DNA of 58,544 bases, taken from assembly GCA_903827955.1 (NCBI GenBank), contig CAIKKJ010000101.1, positions 1-58,544 on the forward strand. Direction: 5' to 3'. Shown here piece after piece: positions 1 to 7,222 of this stretch; the first letter of the stretch is position 1; each line of letters opens with the position of its first letter. The notes beneath the pieces were generated by a model, which made no database searches, had not been told where the DNA came from, and saw nothing but the letters and a program-made list of their open reading frames with translations. The stretch comes from an uncultured Verrucomicrobia subdivision 3 bacterium. Lineage in GTDB: Bacteria > Verrucomicrobiota > Verrucomicrobiia > Limisphaerales > UBA11358. Position numbers and translations under genes: made by a program.

Positions 1-1
1 G

Positions 2-274
2 TGGAACACCGTTTCCGCGCTCATGCCCGATGGCGACCGCAAATCACAATGGGTCATCCGCCTCGACAAAGCGGGCTTCGCGGTCAGCACCGGCTCGGCT
101 TGCACGACGGGCAAGGAAGAGCCTTCGCATGTGCTGTCCGCAATGGGTTACAAGGCGCAGCACGCTCAGCGCGCCGTGCGTTTCAGCGCCGGCTGGGAAA
201 CGAACGAAGCCGAATGGGACGCGCTGCTCAAGGCCATCGTGAAAGTGCACGGCGAGATGCAGCACAAGGCGTGA
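2..274 (+). CDS. Cysteine desulfurase, C-terminal fragment
   Basis: This is the 3' end of a gene that begins outside the window, readable in frame from base 2 to a TGA at 272-274. The segment GSACTTGKEEPSHVL is the mobile active-site loop of class V PLP-dependent cysteine desulfurases of the NifS/IscS group. The Cys in it is the persulfide-carrying nucleophile, and the following VRFSAGWETNEAEWD block matches the family's terminal RISLG-type region. The enzyme moves sulfur from cysteine to Fe-S cluster or thio-cofactor assembly in the cytoplasm. IscS, SufS and NifS cannot be told apart from this fragment. The next gene starts 2 bases after the stop, so they are probably co-transcribed. Confidence 0.85.
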   Translation, partial: WNTVSALMPDGDRKSQWVIRLDKAGFAVSTGSACTTGKEEPSHVLSAMGYKAQHAQRAVRFSAGWETNEAEWDALLKAIVKVHGEMQHKA

Positions 275-276
275 AG

Positions 277-414
277 ATGAAACCCACCACCCGCACCCGC
301 CTGTTGCTGCTCGCCATGTTTATTTTTCCCGTCGTGGTGATGGCGTTGTTCTGGTTCTTCGGCAAAGACCCGGAAGATGCGGCATCTACTTTGCCAGTGA
401 TGCCGCCGCGATAA
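277..414 (+). CDS. Small single-span membrane protein (45 aa)
   Basis: The ATG lies two bases after the desulfurase stop. The peptide has a basic start (KPTTRTR), one hydrophobic helix at about residues 9-28 (LLLLAMFIFPVVVMALFWFF) and a short polar tail. No family is recognised. Translational coupling to the desulfurase and the clean positive-inside pattern favour a real gene, but its last 29 bases overlap the end of the convergent LysR gene. It could be a chance ORF. Confidence 0.4.
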   Translation: MKPTTRTRLLLLAMFIFPVVVMALFWFFGKDPEDAASTLPVMPPR

Positions 415-1270
415 ATTTCTTCACAAGGTCGGATTCATTTTCCTTCAGCGAGACCGCGCCCACCAGAATCGGCGGCAAGGCGGGCTTCAGCGGAATCAAT
501 TTCACCCGCGCCCCGACGATGCACGCGAGACTGCTCGGCACGAGCGCGATTCCGCGTCCGGCTTCAACTGCGGCTATGATGCTTGTGCCACCTTCATGTT
601 CCTCGGCCAAGTTCGGCTTTAGACTAACGGCGGCGAACAACCTTTTTATTTCAGCGTGAGCCTCAGGATAATCCTTACGGTTCAAACCAATCAAAGGCTC
701 CGGCGCGACTTGCTGGAGCGAGATGGATTTAAACTTCGCCAGCGGATGATTGGGTGCGACTGCGACGACCATCGCGTAACGGGCGATTTCCAAGAAGGAA
801 AGTCCGCGCAACATTTTGGCCGGCGGACGAACGGTGAGCGCGACTTGCAATTTCTTCGTGTCGAGTTGCGAGAGCATTTCTTCGGAAGACAGATCGTGCA
901 ACGTCACGCGCACGTGCGGGAACTCGCCCTGAAACGCGCGCAACATCGGCGGCAGAATCTGCACCGTGAGCGACGGCGCATAGCCGACGTGGATTTCGCC
1001 GCTGCCGTCTTTAGCCACGGCGCGGGCTTTGTTCACCGCCGCCTCGGCGTGCAGCAACACTTCACGCGCCTCGGCCAGAAACACTTTTCCTGCCGCCGTG
1101 AGCCGCACGGATTTGGCGCTGCGCTCGAGCAATTGAAAACCGATTTCGTCTTCGAGGTCGCGGATCTGGCGGCTCAAGCCCGGCTGCGAGACATGCAGCT
1201 TGCGCGCGGCGCGGGAGACATTTTCCTCCTCGGCCACGGCAACGAAGTAACGGAGATGGCGAAGTTCCAT
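386..1270 (-). CDS. LysR-family transcriptional regulator
   Basis: A 294-residue protein of typical LysR length. The N-terminus MELRHLRYFVAVAEEENVS leads into a winged helix-turn-helix with AARKLHVSQPGLSRQIRDLE as recognition region. A periplasmic-binding-like effector domain follows from about residue 90. I chose the ATG at 1268-1270 because family members start at this MELRHLRYF block; an in-frame upstream extension to 1345 would run into the pirin promoter. It is divergent from a pirin gene 84 bases away, a common arrangement in which the regulator controls its neighbour and itself. The effector is unknown. Confidence 0.9.
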   Translation of the reverse strand: MELRHLRYFVAVAEEENVSRAARKLHVSQPGLSRQIRDLEDEIGFQLLERSAKSVRLTAAGKVFLAEAREVLLHAEAAVNKARAVAKDGSGEIHVGYAPSLTVQILPPMLRAFQGEFPHVRVTLHDLSSEEMLSQLDTKKLQVALTVRPPAKMLRGLSFLEIARYAMVVAVAPNHPLAKFKSISLQQVAPEPLIGLNRKDYPEAHAEIKRLFAAVSLKPNLAEEHEGGTSIIAAVEAGRGIALVPSSLACIVGARVKLIPLKPALPPILVGAVSLKENESDLVKKFIAAASLAK

Positions 1271-1354
1271 GCGATTTGCAGTATAACTATAAAGCATGGT
1301 CAGGCAAGAAACATGGTATTTCCCCAAATCGCGAACCGCGCGCATAGTGTCGGC
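1271..1354. promoter_or_regulatory. Divergent LysR/pirin control region
   Basis: This 84-base gap separates the starts of the LysR and pirin genes. It contains an AT-rich dyad-like stretch at about 1280-1296 (GTATAACTATAAAG). That could serve as a -10 element and also fits the loose T-N11-A shape of LysR boxes. The assignment is positional; no footprint or consensus proves it. Confidence 0.4.
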
Positions 1355-2050
1355 ATGAAAACGATTCTACGTTCAAATGAAAGAGGTCACGCCAGCCACG
1401 GCTGGTTGGACAGTTACCACACGTTCAGCTTTGCTGACTATTATAACCCGCAGTGGATGGGTTACCGCAGCCTGCGCGTCATCAACGACGACCTCGTGAT
1501 GCCGGGCATGGGCTTCGGCACGCATCCGCACCGCGACATGGAGATCATCAGCTACGTCTTGAGCGGCGCCATCGAGCACAAGGATTCGATGGGCAACTGT
1601 CGCGTCATCCGCGCCGGTGAATTCCAATACATGGCCGCCGGCACCGGCGTGCAGCACAGCGAATTCAATCCGTCCAAGACGGAACCGCTACGTCTGTTGC
1701 AAATCTGGATCCAGCCGGACACGAAAGGCGTGAAGCCGCGTTATGCCGAGAGAAATTTTGCCAAGACGGAAACGGGCAAGCTGCATCTCGTCGCTAGCAA
1801 GACGGGTCGCGATGGTTCGATGGAAATCCATCAGGACGCCAGCTTGTTGCTCGGCAAACTGGACGCCGGCCAGTCAGTAAAGCACTCGCTTGGCAAAGAC
1901 CGCCATGCGTGGGTTCACGTCGCGGAAGGCGAAGTGGAAGTGAACGGCACCAAGCTCACCGGCGGCGATGCCGTGGCGGTGAGCGAGGAACAAAGTTTGA
2001 ACATCAGCGCCAACAAACCGTCACAGGTGCTGTTGTTTGACTTGAACTAA
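1355..2050 (+). CDS. Pirin family protein (bicupin)
   Basis: A 231-residue pirin of standard length. The N-terminal cupin carries the metal ligands: His57 and His59 in GFGTHPHRDME, and His101 with Glu103 in GTGVQHSEF. These match the iron-binding set of human pirin and E. coli YhhW almost position for position. The pirin C-terminal cupin follows from about residue 150. Relatives include quercetin 2,3-dioxygenases and redox-sensing coregulators, so the substrate cannot be assigned. The longer in-frame reading back to 656 is antisense to LysR and was rejected. The start is the ATG in the divergent promoter gap. Confidence 0.92.
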   Translation: MKTILRSNERGHASHGWLDSYHTFSFADYYNPQWMGYRSLRVINDDLVMPGMGFGTHPHRDMEIISYVLSGAIEHKDSMGNCRVIRAGEFQYMAAGTGVQHSEFNPSKTEPLRLLQIWIQPDTKGVKPRYAERNFAKTETGKLHLVASKTGRDGSMEIHQDASLLLGKLDAGQSVKHSLGKDRHAWVHVAEGEVEVNGTKLTGGDAVAVSEEQSLNISANKPSQVLLFDLN

Positions 2051-2053
2051 AAC

Positions 2054-2111
2054 TGGTGGGTCGGGTCGCGCTGCGACCCGACGGCCAGCCGCAGCGCGGC
2101 TGGCCCCACCA
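2054..2111. repeat. Branched palindromic element, three-way junction
   Basis: An outer stem TGGTGG (2054-2059) pairs with CCACCA (2106-2111). It encloses two perfect hairpins: a 9-bp stem with GCT loop at 2061-2081 (TCGGGTCGC/GCGACCCGA) and a 10-bp stem with AGC loop at 2083-2105 (GGCCAGCCGC/GCGGCTGGCC). It lies between the pirin stop and the next start. There is no T-run, so it is not a standard terminator. A larger element of the same design is at 58122-58266. It is probably a REP-like or MITE-like extragenic repeat. Confidence 0.75.
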
Positions 2112-2131
2112 ACTCAAATTTATTATGAATT

Positions 2132-2398
2132 ATGAAACGCACATTGCAAATTCTCGCGTTGGTGATCGCCCTCGGTGGCGGCGTCACTTGGGCGGTGACC
2201 GGCGCGAACCGCGCCTGGACCAAAACCGAAGTCCAGATCAAGACGCTGGATGAAGTCACCGGCATTGAAGGCATCACCTATCATAAGAAATTCCAGCCGG
2301 GCGTGGATTTTCTCGGTGCGGCATTCGGCGGCGCGGCGCTGCTAGCGAGCGCATCTTTTTTCTTTCGTAAACCAAAAACAAATCAACCAAACCAATAA
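2132..2398 (+). CDS. Small two-span membrane protein, unknown
   Basis: An 88-residue protein with a hydrophobic N-terminal helix (LQILALVIALGGGVTWAVTG, about residues 5-24), a polar stretch, and a second hydrophobic segment near residues 61-76 (FLGAAFGGAALLASASFFF). The first helix may be a signal anchor. No family is recognised. It lies 17 bases upstream of the YceI gene and is probably in the same operon. In many genomes YceI proteins neighbour small membrane proteins, but that does not define a role here. Confidence 0.6.
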   Translation: MKRTLQILALVIALGGGVTWAVTGANRAWTKTEVQIKTLDEVTGIEGITYHKKFQPGVDFLGAAFGGAALLASASFFFRKPKTNQPNQ

Positions 2399-2415
2399 CT
2401 AACCAAACACACATC

Positions 2416-3024
2416 ATGAAACTGACACACATCATCCCCCTCCTCACCCTCACAACGGCGGTTTATGCCGCGCCGCAATCCTTCGACTTCAAAGATCCGA
2501 AGGGCGTGAACAACGCGGTTTTCAAACTGGACGCACCGCTCGAATCCATCAACGGCAGCGCCAGCGGCATCAGCGGCAACGTTTCGTTCGACGCGGAAAA
2601 TCCTGGAGCGACGACAGGCAAGGTTGTCGTTGCGGCGGAGTCATTGACCGTGCCGAATCCGATGCAGAAGGAACATTTGCACAGCGCCAACTGGCTTGAT
2701 GTGGCGAAGTATCCTGAAATCACTTTTGAGGCTAAGTCGCTCGCGAACGTGAAGACCACCGACAATGTAACTACTGCAGATGCGACGGGAATCTTCACGC
2801 TCCACGGCGTCTCGAAGGAAATCACAGTGCCGATCAAGCTCACTTACCTCAAGGGCAAGTTAAGCTCGCGCGTGCCGAAGCTGGAAGGTGATCTGCTCGT
2901 CATCCGCGGCAATTTCGTCATCAACCGCAATGACTTCAACATCCAGAAAGGCCAGTCCGAGGACAAAGTTTCCCCGACGATTGATCTTTCATTGAGCATC
3001 GCCGGCGCATCACCCACCAAGTAA
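2416..3024 (+). CDS. YceI family periplasmic lipid-binding protein
   Basis: A 202-residue protein with a signal peptide (MKLTHIIPLLTLTTAVYA, cleavage near residue 18). The body is a YceI lipocalin-like barrel: SFDAENPGATTGKVVVAAESL, the HLHSANWLDVAKYPEITFE block and FTLHGVSKEITVPIKL are family hallmarks. YceI proteins bind polyisoprenoids or fatty amides in the periplasm, and some are linked to stress responses or cytochrome b561 partners. It sits in a probable operon with the small membrane protein before it and the flavodoxin-fold gene 26 bases after it. Confidence 0.92.
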   Translation: MKLTHIIPLLTLTTAVYAAPQSFDFKDPKGVNNAVFKLDAPLESINGSASGISGNVSFDAENPGATTGKVVVAAESLTVPNPMQKEHLHSANWLDVAKYPEITFEAKSLANVKTTDNVTTADATGIFTLHGVSKEITVPIKLTYLKGKLSSRVPKLEGDLLVIRGNFVINRNDFNIQKGQSEDKVSPTIDLSLSIAGASPTK

Positions 3025-3050
3025 AAATCAAAACCAACCAATCAAAAATT

Positions 3051-3623
3051 ATGCCTACTGTATCTGTCATCTACTTCTCCGGCGGCGGCCACACGACCAA
3101 GCTCGCAGAAGCGGTCAACAAAGGCGCAGCCTCTGTCGCTGGCGTCACCACCAACCTCATTGCCATCAGCGGCGACGACATCGCCAAGGGGCGTTACAAA
3201 AACGACGATGTGTTCACCAAGCTCGATGCGAGCGATGCGATCATTTTCGGCAGCCCGACTTACATGGGCGGCCCGGCGGCGCAGTTCAAAGCCTTCGCTG
3301 ATGCCACCGCCAGCAAGTGGTTCAGCTCTGCCTGGAAAGATAAAGTCGCAGCGGGCTTCACCGTCTCCATGAGCCCGAGCGGCGACAAGCTGAGCACGCT
3401 GCATTACCTGTTCACGCTGGCGATGCAGCAGGGAATGATCTGGATTGGCCAGCCGGAAATGCCGTTGCAACCGAATGGCGTAAATCGCCTTGGTAGTAAC
3501 AGCGGCGTGATGGCACAAGCCGGACAGGAATCGCCGGATGTCGCGCCCAGCGAGGGCGACAAGCTCACCGGCGAAATCCTCGGCAAACGCGTGGCGGAAT
3601 ACGCGGTGAAGCTGAAGAAATAA
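3051..3623 (+). CDS. Flavodoxin/WrbA-like NAD(P)H:quinone reductase
   Basis: A 190-residue cytoplasmic protein with a flavodoxin fold. The FMN phosphate loop is FSGGGHTTKLAEAV (about residues 9-22), and GSPTYMGGPAAQFKAF near residue 67 is the WrbA/flavodoxin isoalloxazine-contacting loop. Length fits the WrbA-type quinone reductases, which reduce quinones by two electrons to avoid semiquinone radicals. It is last in the apparent small-membrane-protein/YceI operon and is followed by a terminator at 3640. Flavodoxin-like NAD(P)H reductases with other substrates are possible. Confidence 0.85.
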   Translation: MPTVSVIYFSGGGHTTKLAEAVNKGAASVAGVTTNLIAISGDDIAKGRYKNDDVFTKLDASDAIIFGSPTYMGGPAAQFKAFADATASKWFSSAWKDKVAAGFTVSMSPSGDKLSTLHYLFTLAMQQGMIWIGQPEMPLQPNGVNRLGSNSGVMAQAGQESPDVAPSEGDKLTGEILGKRVAEYAVKLKK

Positions 3624-3639
3624 TTCTCCTTAAAACAAG

Positions 3640-3675
3640 AACGCCACCGTTGAGAAATCAGCGGCGGCGTTTTTT
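3640..3675. terminator. Intrinsic terminator between convergent genes
   Basis: The arms AACGCCACCGTTGA (3640-3653) and TCAGCGGCGGCGTT (3658-3671) form a stem with two imperfect pairs and a GAAA loop, followed by a T-run on the plus strand. The other side is T-rich when read on the minus strand, so it may also end the glycosyltransferase transcript. Confidence 0.8.
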
Positions 3676-3685
3676 GATATAGAAA

Positions 3686-4435
3686 TTATTTTTTCGGGAA
3701 CAACTTGGAACTCCACAGTCCCATCTTCGACAGCCGAAACTTGGTGCCGACCCAGAGGCAGCCGAAGCCGTATTTGCAACTGCGCTGAAAGTTGATAGAC
3801 GATGCCTCCTTGAAATACTTCGTCGGGCAACTGACTTCACCAATCGTAAAGCCGTGCCAAAAAATTTGCGCGAGCATCTGGTTATCGAATACGAAGTCGT
3901 CCGAGTTATAAGAGACATCCACCTTCTCCAAGAGTTCGCGCGAGAACGCGCGGTAGCCGGTATGATATTCGGAAAGCTTTGCGCCGAGCAAAATATTTTC
4001 CATCGCCGTAAGGAAACGGTTGGCGATGTATTTCCACAACGGCATTCCGCCTTGCAGCGAATAATTTCCCAGAATGCGGCTCGCGAGCACGCACGGATGC
4101 AGGTCGTTGGCAATCATCGAGGCCATCGCGGGAATCAGCTTCGGCGTGTATTGGTAATCGGGATGCACCATGATGACGATGTCCGCACCCGCTTCGAGCG
4201 CGAGCCGGTAACACGTCTTTTGATTGCCGCCGTAGCCTTTGTTCGTCTCGTGCACATGAACCTTCACGCCGAGGAGTTGTGAGGCGACCTTCACGGTGTC
4301 GTCGGGACTGTGGTCGTCCACGAGGATGATTTCATCCACGATGCCCTGCTGCAAAACTTCGTCCACGGTTTTGGTGACGGTTTTCGCAGCCTTGTAGGCC
4401 GGCATGACGACTACGATTTTTTTTCCTGAATACAT
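3686..4435 (-). CDS. Glycosyltransferase family 2 (dolichyl/polyprenyl-P type)
   Basis: A 249-residue GT-A enzyme. The start MYSGKKIVVVMPAYKAAKT opens the nucleotide-binding fold. IILVDDHSPDDT gives the first acidic motif, and IVIMVHPDYQYTPKLIPAM is typical of DPM1-like GT2 members. GYRAFSRELLEKV is the conserved acceptor-side block. There is no C-terminal membrane domain. It lies 47 bases downstream of the 12-heme cytochrome and ends before a terminator, so it may be the last gene of the electron-transfer operon. A role in glycosylating surface components is a guess. The longer in-frame reading to 5083 is antisense-shadow sequence over the cytochrome gene. Confidence 0.88.
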   Translation of the reverse strand: MYSGKKIVVVMPAYKAAKTVTKTVDEVLQQGIVDEIILVDDHSPDDTVKVASQLLGVKVHVHETNKGYGGNQKTCYRLALEAGADIVIMVHPDYQYTPKLIPAMASMIANDLHPCVLASRILGNYSLQGGMPLWKYIANRFLTAMENILLGAKLSEYHTGYRAFSRELLEKVDVSYNSDDFVFDNQMLAQIFWHGFTIGEVSCPTKYFKEASSINFQRSCKYGFGCLWVGTKFRLSKMGLWSSKLFPKK

Positions 4436-4482
4436 TTGCCGCGCATCATGCCGAAATGCCGCGCGGTCAAAAAGCGAAAATT

Positions 4483-6201
4483 TTAGTAGGTATAATTCCG
4501 GTGGTTTTCGCCGTGGCATTTCAGATTGCAAGTGCCCTTGAACGTGCCAGTGGAAAGATAGTTCAACTGGCCGAGCGAATTCGTGGTGACGTAGGTCGGG
4601 TTGAAGTTGATGAGATGCGGCGCGTTGGCTACGCCATGCGAGTCGTGACACGTCGTGCAGGCGGTTTTCTTGTCCACGACGTGCTTGCTGTGGTAACGAA
4701 AGCTGGCACTGCTCAAAACCTTTGTGCGGTCGTGGCATTTGTAACAAAGTGCGTAGGCGGCAGGGCTTTCGGATTGGTTGTCGGCCGTGACGAGATTGCG
4801 CTCCAGCAGCGGACGATATGCCGAACCGTGCGGGCCGTTCGCGCCACTGCCGCCAGCGTTCGGACCGCTGTCGCTGTTGTGACAATCGGTGCAATACATC
4901 ACGCTGGAAGTTTTCCAGGGTGAAATCAGGCTCGGCACGCTCGTCCCGTTTTTGCCGACGGCTTCCACGGGATGAAAACTCAGATTTGCCGGCGCAAATT
5001 CTAGGCGCGTGTTCGTCTGGACATATTGGCGGGGAACGACCGCTGCGCCGCGTTGCGTGCTGTCGGCATGGCAGCGGAAACAAAGTTCATATTCGTTTTG
5101 CAACGGCTTGATGACACCGCCCGCCGCCGTGACACCGGTGAGATTGGCCAGTGCGCCGGAAGCCTTTGGAGCCATGGCGCTCGCCGTATTTGCCGCGTGC
5201 GAATCATGACAGTCGGAGCAGGTCACGTGGCGTGTCGGGGGATTAATCGGGTCTTCCGTAGATGTATGCGACCTGCCGTTGAGCATGACGGGATGCACGC
5301 TCAACTTTTGAAAATCCGCGTTCACATTTTTTTTTGCGGTTGTTCCGCTGTGGCAATTCACACAATTTTGCTCCAAGGCCGCCGCCTGCAACAGCCGGCT
5401 GCCGGACGCCGCTGCATGGTTCACATGGCAATTTTCACACGCCAGCGCAGAGATGGTTTGCGCGGAAACCGGCTTCGCCTTCGCGCCGGAATTTTTCGCC
5501 ACGCGCGCCGTGACCGATTGTGGCGCGACTGCCGCCGACAGCGCATGCGGTGAACCTGACCATTGCGTTGGCTGATGACACGTCACGCACAAGGCCGAGG
5601 CGTTATTATCCATCACCAGAAACTTGCCAAACTGATTGTCGTGCGGGTTATGGCAGGAGGTGCATTGCACCCGATAAATGCCGCCGACTGATTCGAATTT
5701 TACCGCGTGGTTCACCGATGCGCGTGGGTTGAGCGTGTTGTCCACCGCTGCACAAGCATCGTAGTCCAGCGACACCGGATGATCTTGTGATAAATCCGTG
5801 CCGAGATTATTCGCGCCGGACGGCATGGTGGTCACGCCGCCCTGCAAAGTGATGGCGCCCGCGCCGCTACTGATATCCCCGAGCGCCACTGTGCCATCGT
5901 GACAGCTCAAACAAAGCCGCGACGAACCGTTGGGTTGGGGAACGGTAATGTTCATGTTTGTCAGCCGCGCGCTGCCATAGACGACGTAGTTAGACACGGA
6001 CGACATCGAGTGATTCCACAACGGTGTCGCGCCGTTGGCATGATGCGGCGTGTGGCAGAAGACGCAGACATTTTTTTCCGACGTGGCTTTTATGGTGCCG
6101 GGGCCGTTGACCGTAAGGTCGTGCGGCGAGTTGACAACACTGGCGGCGAACGCGGCGGTGCTCAACATCAACCAAAGCAAAATGTATGTTTTTAATTTCA
6201 T
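4483..6201 (-). CDS. Secreted dodecaheme c-type cytochrome
   Basis: A 572-residue protein with a signal peptide (cleavage near residue 20 after TAAFAA). It has eleven CXXCH motifs, starting at residues 46, 97, 180, 205, 255, 280, 328, 374, 437, 486 and 515. One CX3CH (CNLKCH) at 558-563 gives up to twelve haems. The N-terminal part (CVFCHTPH, then TPLWNHS, then LCLSCHDGTVALGD) repeats the pattern of the tetraheme cytochrome at 11668. Many CXXCH sites are followed by N/D-x-H, as in doubled-CXXCH proteins. It is co-transcribed with the preceding NHL gene through an ATGA overlap. The likely location is periplasm or cell surface, as an electron carrier of the conduit. There is no lipobox or membrane helix after the signal. 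Confidence 0.9.
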   Translation of the reverse strand: MKLKTYILLWLMLSTAAFAASVVNSPHDLTVNGPGTIKATSEKNVCVFCHTPHHANGATPLWNHSMSSVSNYVVYGSARLTNMNITVPQPNGSSRLCLSCHDGTVALGDISSGAGAITLQGGVTTMPSGANNLGTDLSQDHPVSLDYDACAAVDNTLNPRASVNHAVKFESVGGIYRVQCTSCHNPHDNQFGKFLVMDNNASALCVTCHQPTQWSGSPHALSAAVAPQSVTARVAKNSGAKAKPVSAQTISALACENCHVNHAAASGSRLLQAAALEQNCVNCHSGTTAKKNVNADFQKLSVHPVMLNGRSHTSTEDPINPPTRHVTCSDCHDSHAANTASAMAPKASGALANLTGVTAAGGVIKPLQNEYELCFRCHADSTQRGAAVVPRQYVQTNTRLEFAPANLSFHPVEAVGKNGTSVPSLISPWKTSSVMYCTDCHNSDSGPNAGGSGANGPHGSAYRPLLERNLVTADNQSESPAAYALCYKCHDRTKVLSSASFRYHSKHVVDKKTACTTCHDSHGVANAPHLINFNPTYVTTNSLGQLNYLSTGTFKGTCNLKCHGENHRNYTY

Positions 6202-7220
6202 GGCTGGCCGATGTATTTGAATTCCTGCACGCGGTGATTCATCGAATCCGCAACATAAATCCGGTTGTCCGCACCGATGACCATTCCGGCCGGTAAATCA
6301 AACCTGCCAGACGCGCCGCCGCCGCCACCAACCGTAAGCAGCAACTGCCCGGCCGGGGCGAAAATCTGGATGTTGTCAAACAGCGCGTCGGCGACGTAAA
6401 TGCGCCCGGCGGCATCCGCCGCCACGCCTTTGGGCCGCGCGAAATGGCCGGGGGTGTCGCTGTTCCCGCCGAACTGCAAAAGAAATTTTCCGTCCGCTGA
6501 AAAAATCTGCACGCGGCAGTTCATTGAGTCGGTCACCAACCAGCGTCCCTGCCCGTCGGCGGCGATGTGCGTGGGAAAATTGAACTCGCCATCCCCGGAG
6601 CCGCGCCGACCGAACGAGAATAAAAATTTTCCAGCGAGGTCGAAAACAAAAACTGCGTGAGCCTGGGAATCCACGACGGCAAGCTGCGTTCCCGTAATCG
6701 CCAATCCGGCCGGGCGGACGAGCGCGTTGGTGATTTCAAAACCAAGCCGTCCATCCGCACTGAAAGCGAGAATTTTTCCGAGACTGGAATCGGCGACATA
6801 AAAAACCTCATTTCGCCTGGCAACCGCCACGGGCATGGCAAACTGTGTTTTTCCCGCGGCGGTATAGCGCCGCCAGATTTTGTTTTTAAAATCAATCAGA
6901 CACACGGTCTTCGCGCCAGTGTCAGTCACGCAGAGGTTGCCCTTTTCATCCAGCGCCAGGCCGCACGGTTTGCGCAGCGCGAGGCTCTCGCCATTTTCGC
7001 CGGTGAGCCAGTGGCCGACGCGTGTGAAGACAGATTCACTTTGCCCGATATCACGCGGCGATGAATAGCTACCAGCGTAGGCGATGCGCGGTTCGTCCGG
7101 TGGTGATGGCCAGACGGGCGCAGCAATTGCCACGAGGGGTTTTGGCGCGCTGGCGCATGAAACGAACAGCACGGCCAGCAAGCCAAAAGCAAAATTATAA
7201 ATCTGTTTCCAAGGTTTCAT
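6198..7220 (-). CDS. NHL-repeat beta-propeller lipoprotein (second copy)
   Basis: A 340-residue protein with a lipoprotein signal ending in LFVSCAS (Cys22), then a PPDEPRIAY motif shared with the other NHL lipoprotein at 10300. The rest consists of NHL blades such as PCGLALDEKGNLCVTDTG, PKGVAADAAGRIYVADA and PAGMVIGADNRIYVADSMNH, which predict a six-bladed propeller. It lies 2 bases after the barrel gene and overlaps the 12-heme gene by 4 bases, so it is tightly coupled. NHL proteins recur in porin-cytochrome clusters, possibly as scaffolds at the membrane. Ligand and partner are unknown. No haem motif is present. Confidence 0.88.
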   Translation of the reverse strand: MKPWKQIYNFAFGLLAVLFVSCASAPKPLVAIAAPVWPSPPDEPRIAYAGSYSSPRDIGQSESVFTRVGHWLTGENGESLALRKPCGLALDEKGNLCVTDTGAKTVCLIDFKNKIWRRYTAAGKTQFAMPVAVARRNEVFYVADSSLGKILAFSADGRLGFEITNALVRPAGLAITGTQLAVVDSQAHAVFVFDLAGKFLFSFGRRGSGDGEFNFPTHIAADGQGRWLVTDSMNCRVQIFSADGKFLLQFGGNSDTPGHFARPKGVAADAAGRIYVADALFDNIQIFAPAGQLLLTVGGGGGASGRFDLPAGMVIGADNRIYVADSMNHRVQEFKYIGQP

Positions 7221-7222
7221 GG

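Noticed and set aside
656-1354. Upstream in-frame extension of the pirin reading frame
   Set aside because: It is antisense to the LysR gene and crosses the divergent promoter; the cupin starts at 1355.
2056-2277. Small reading frames over the palindrome
   Set aside because: They are made of the repeat itself and overlap a better gene at 2132.
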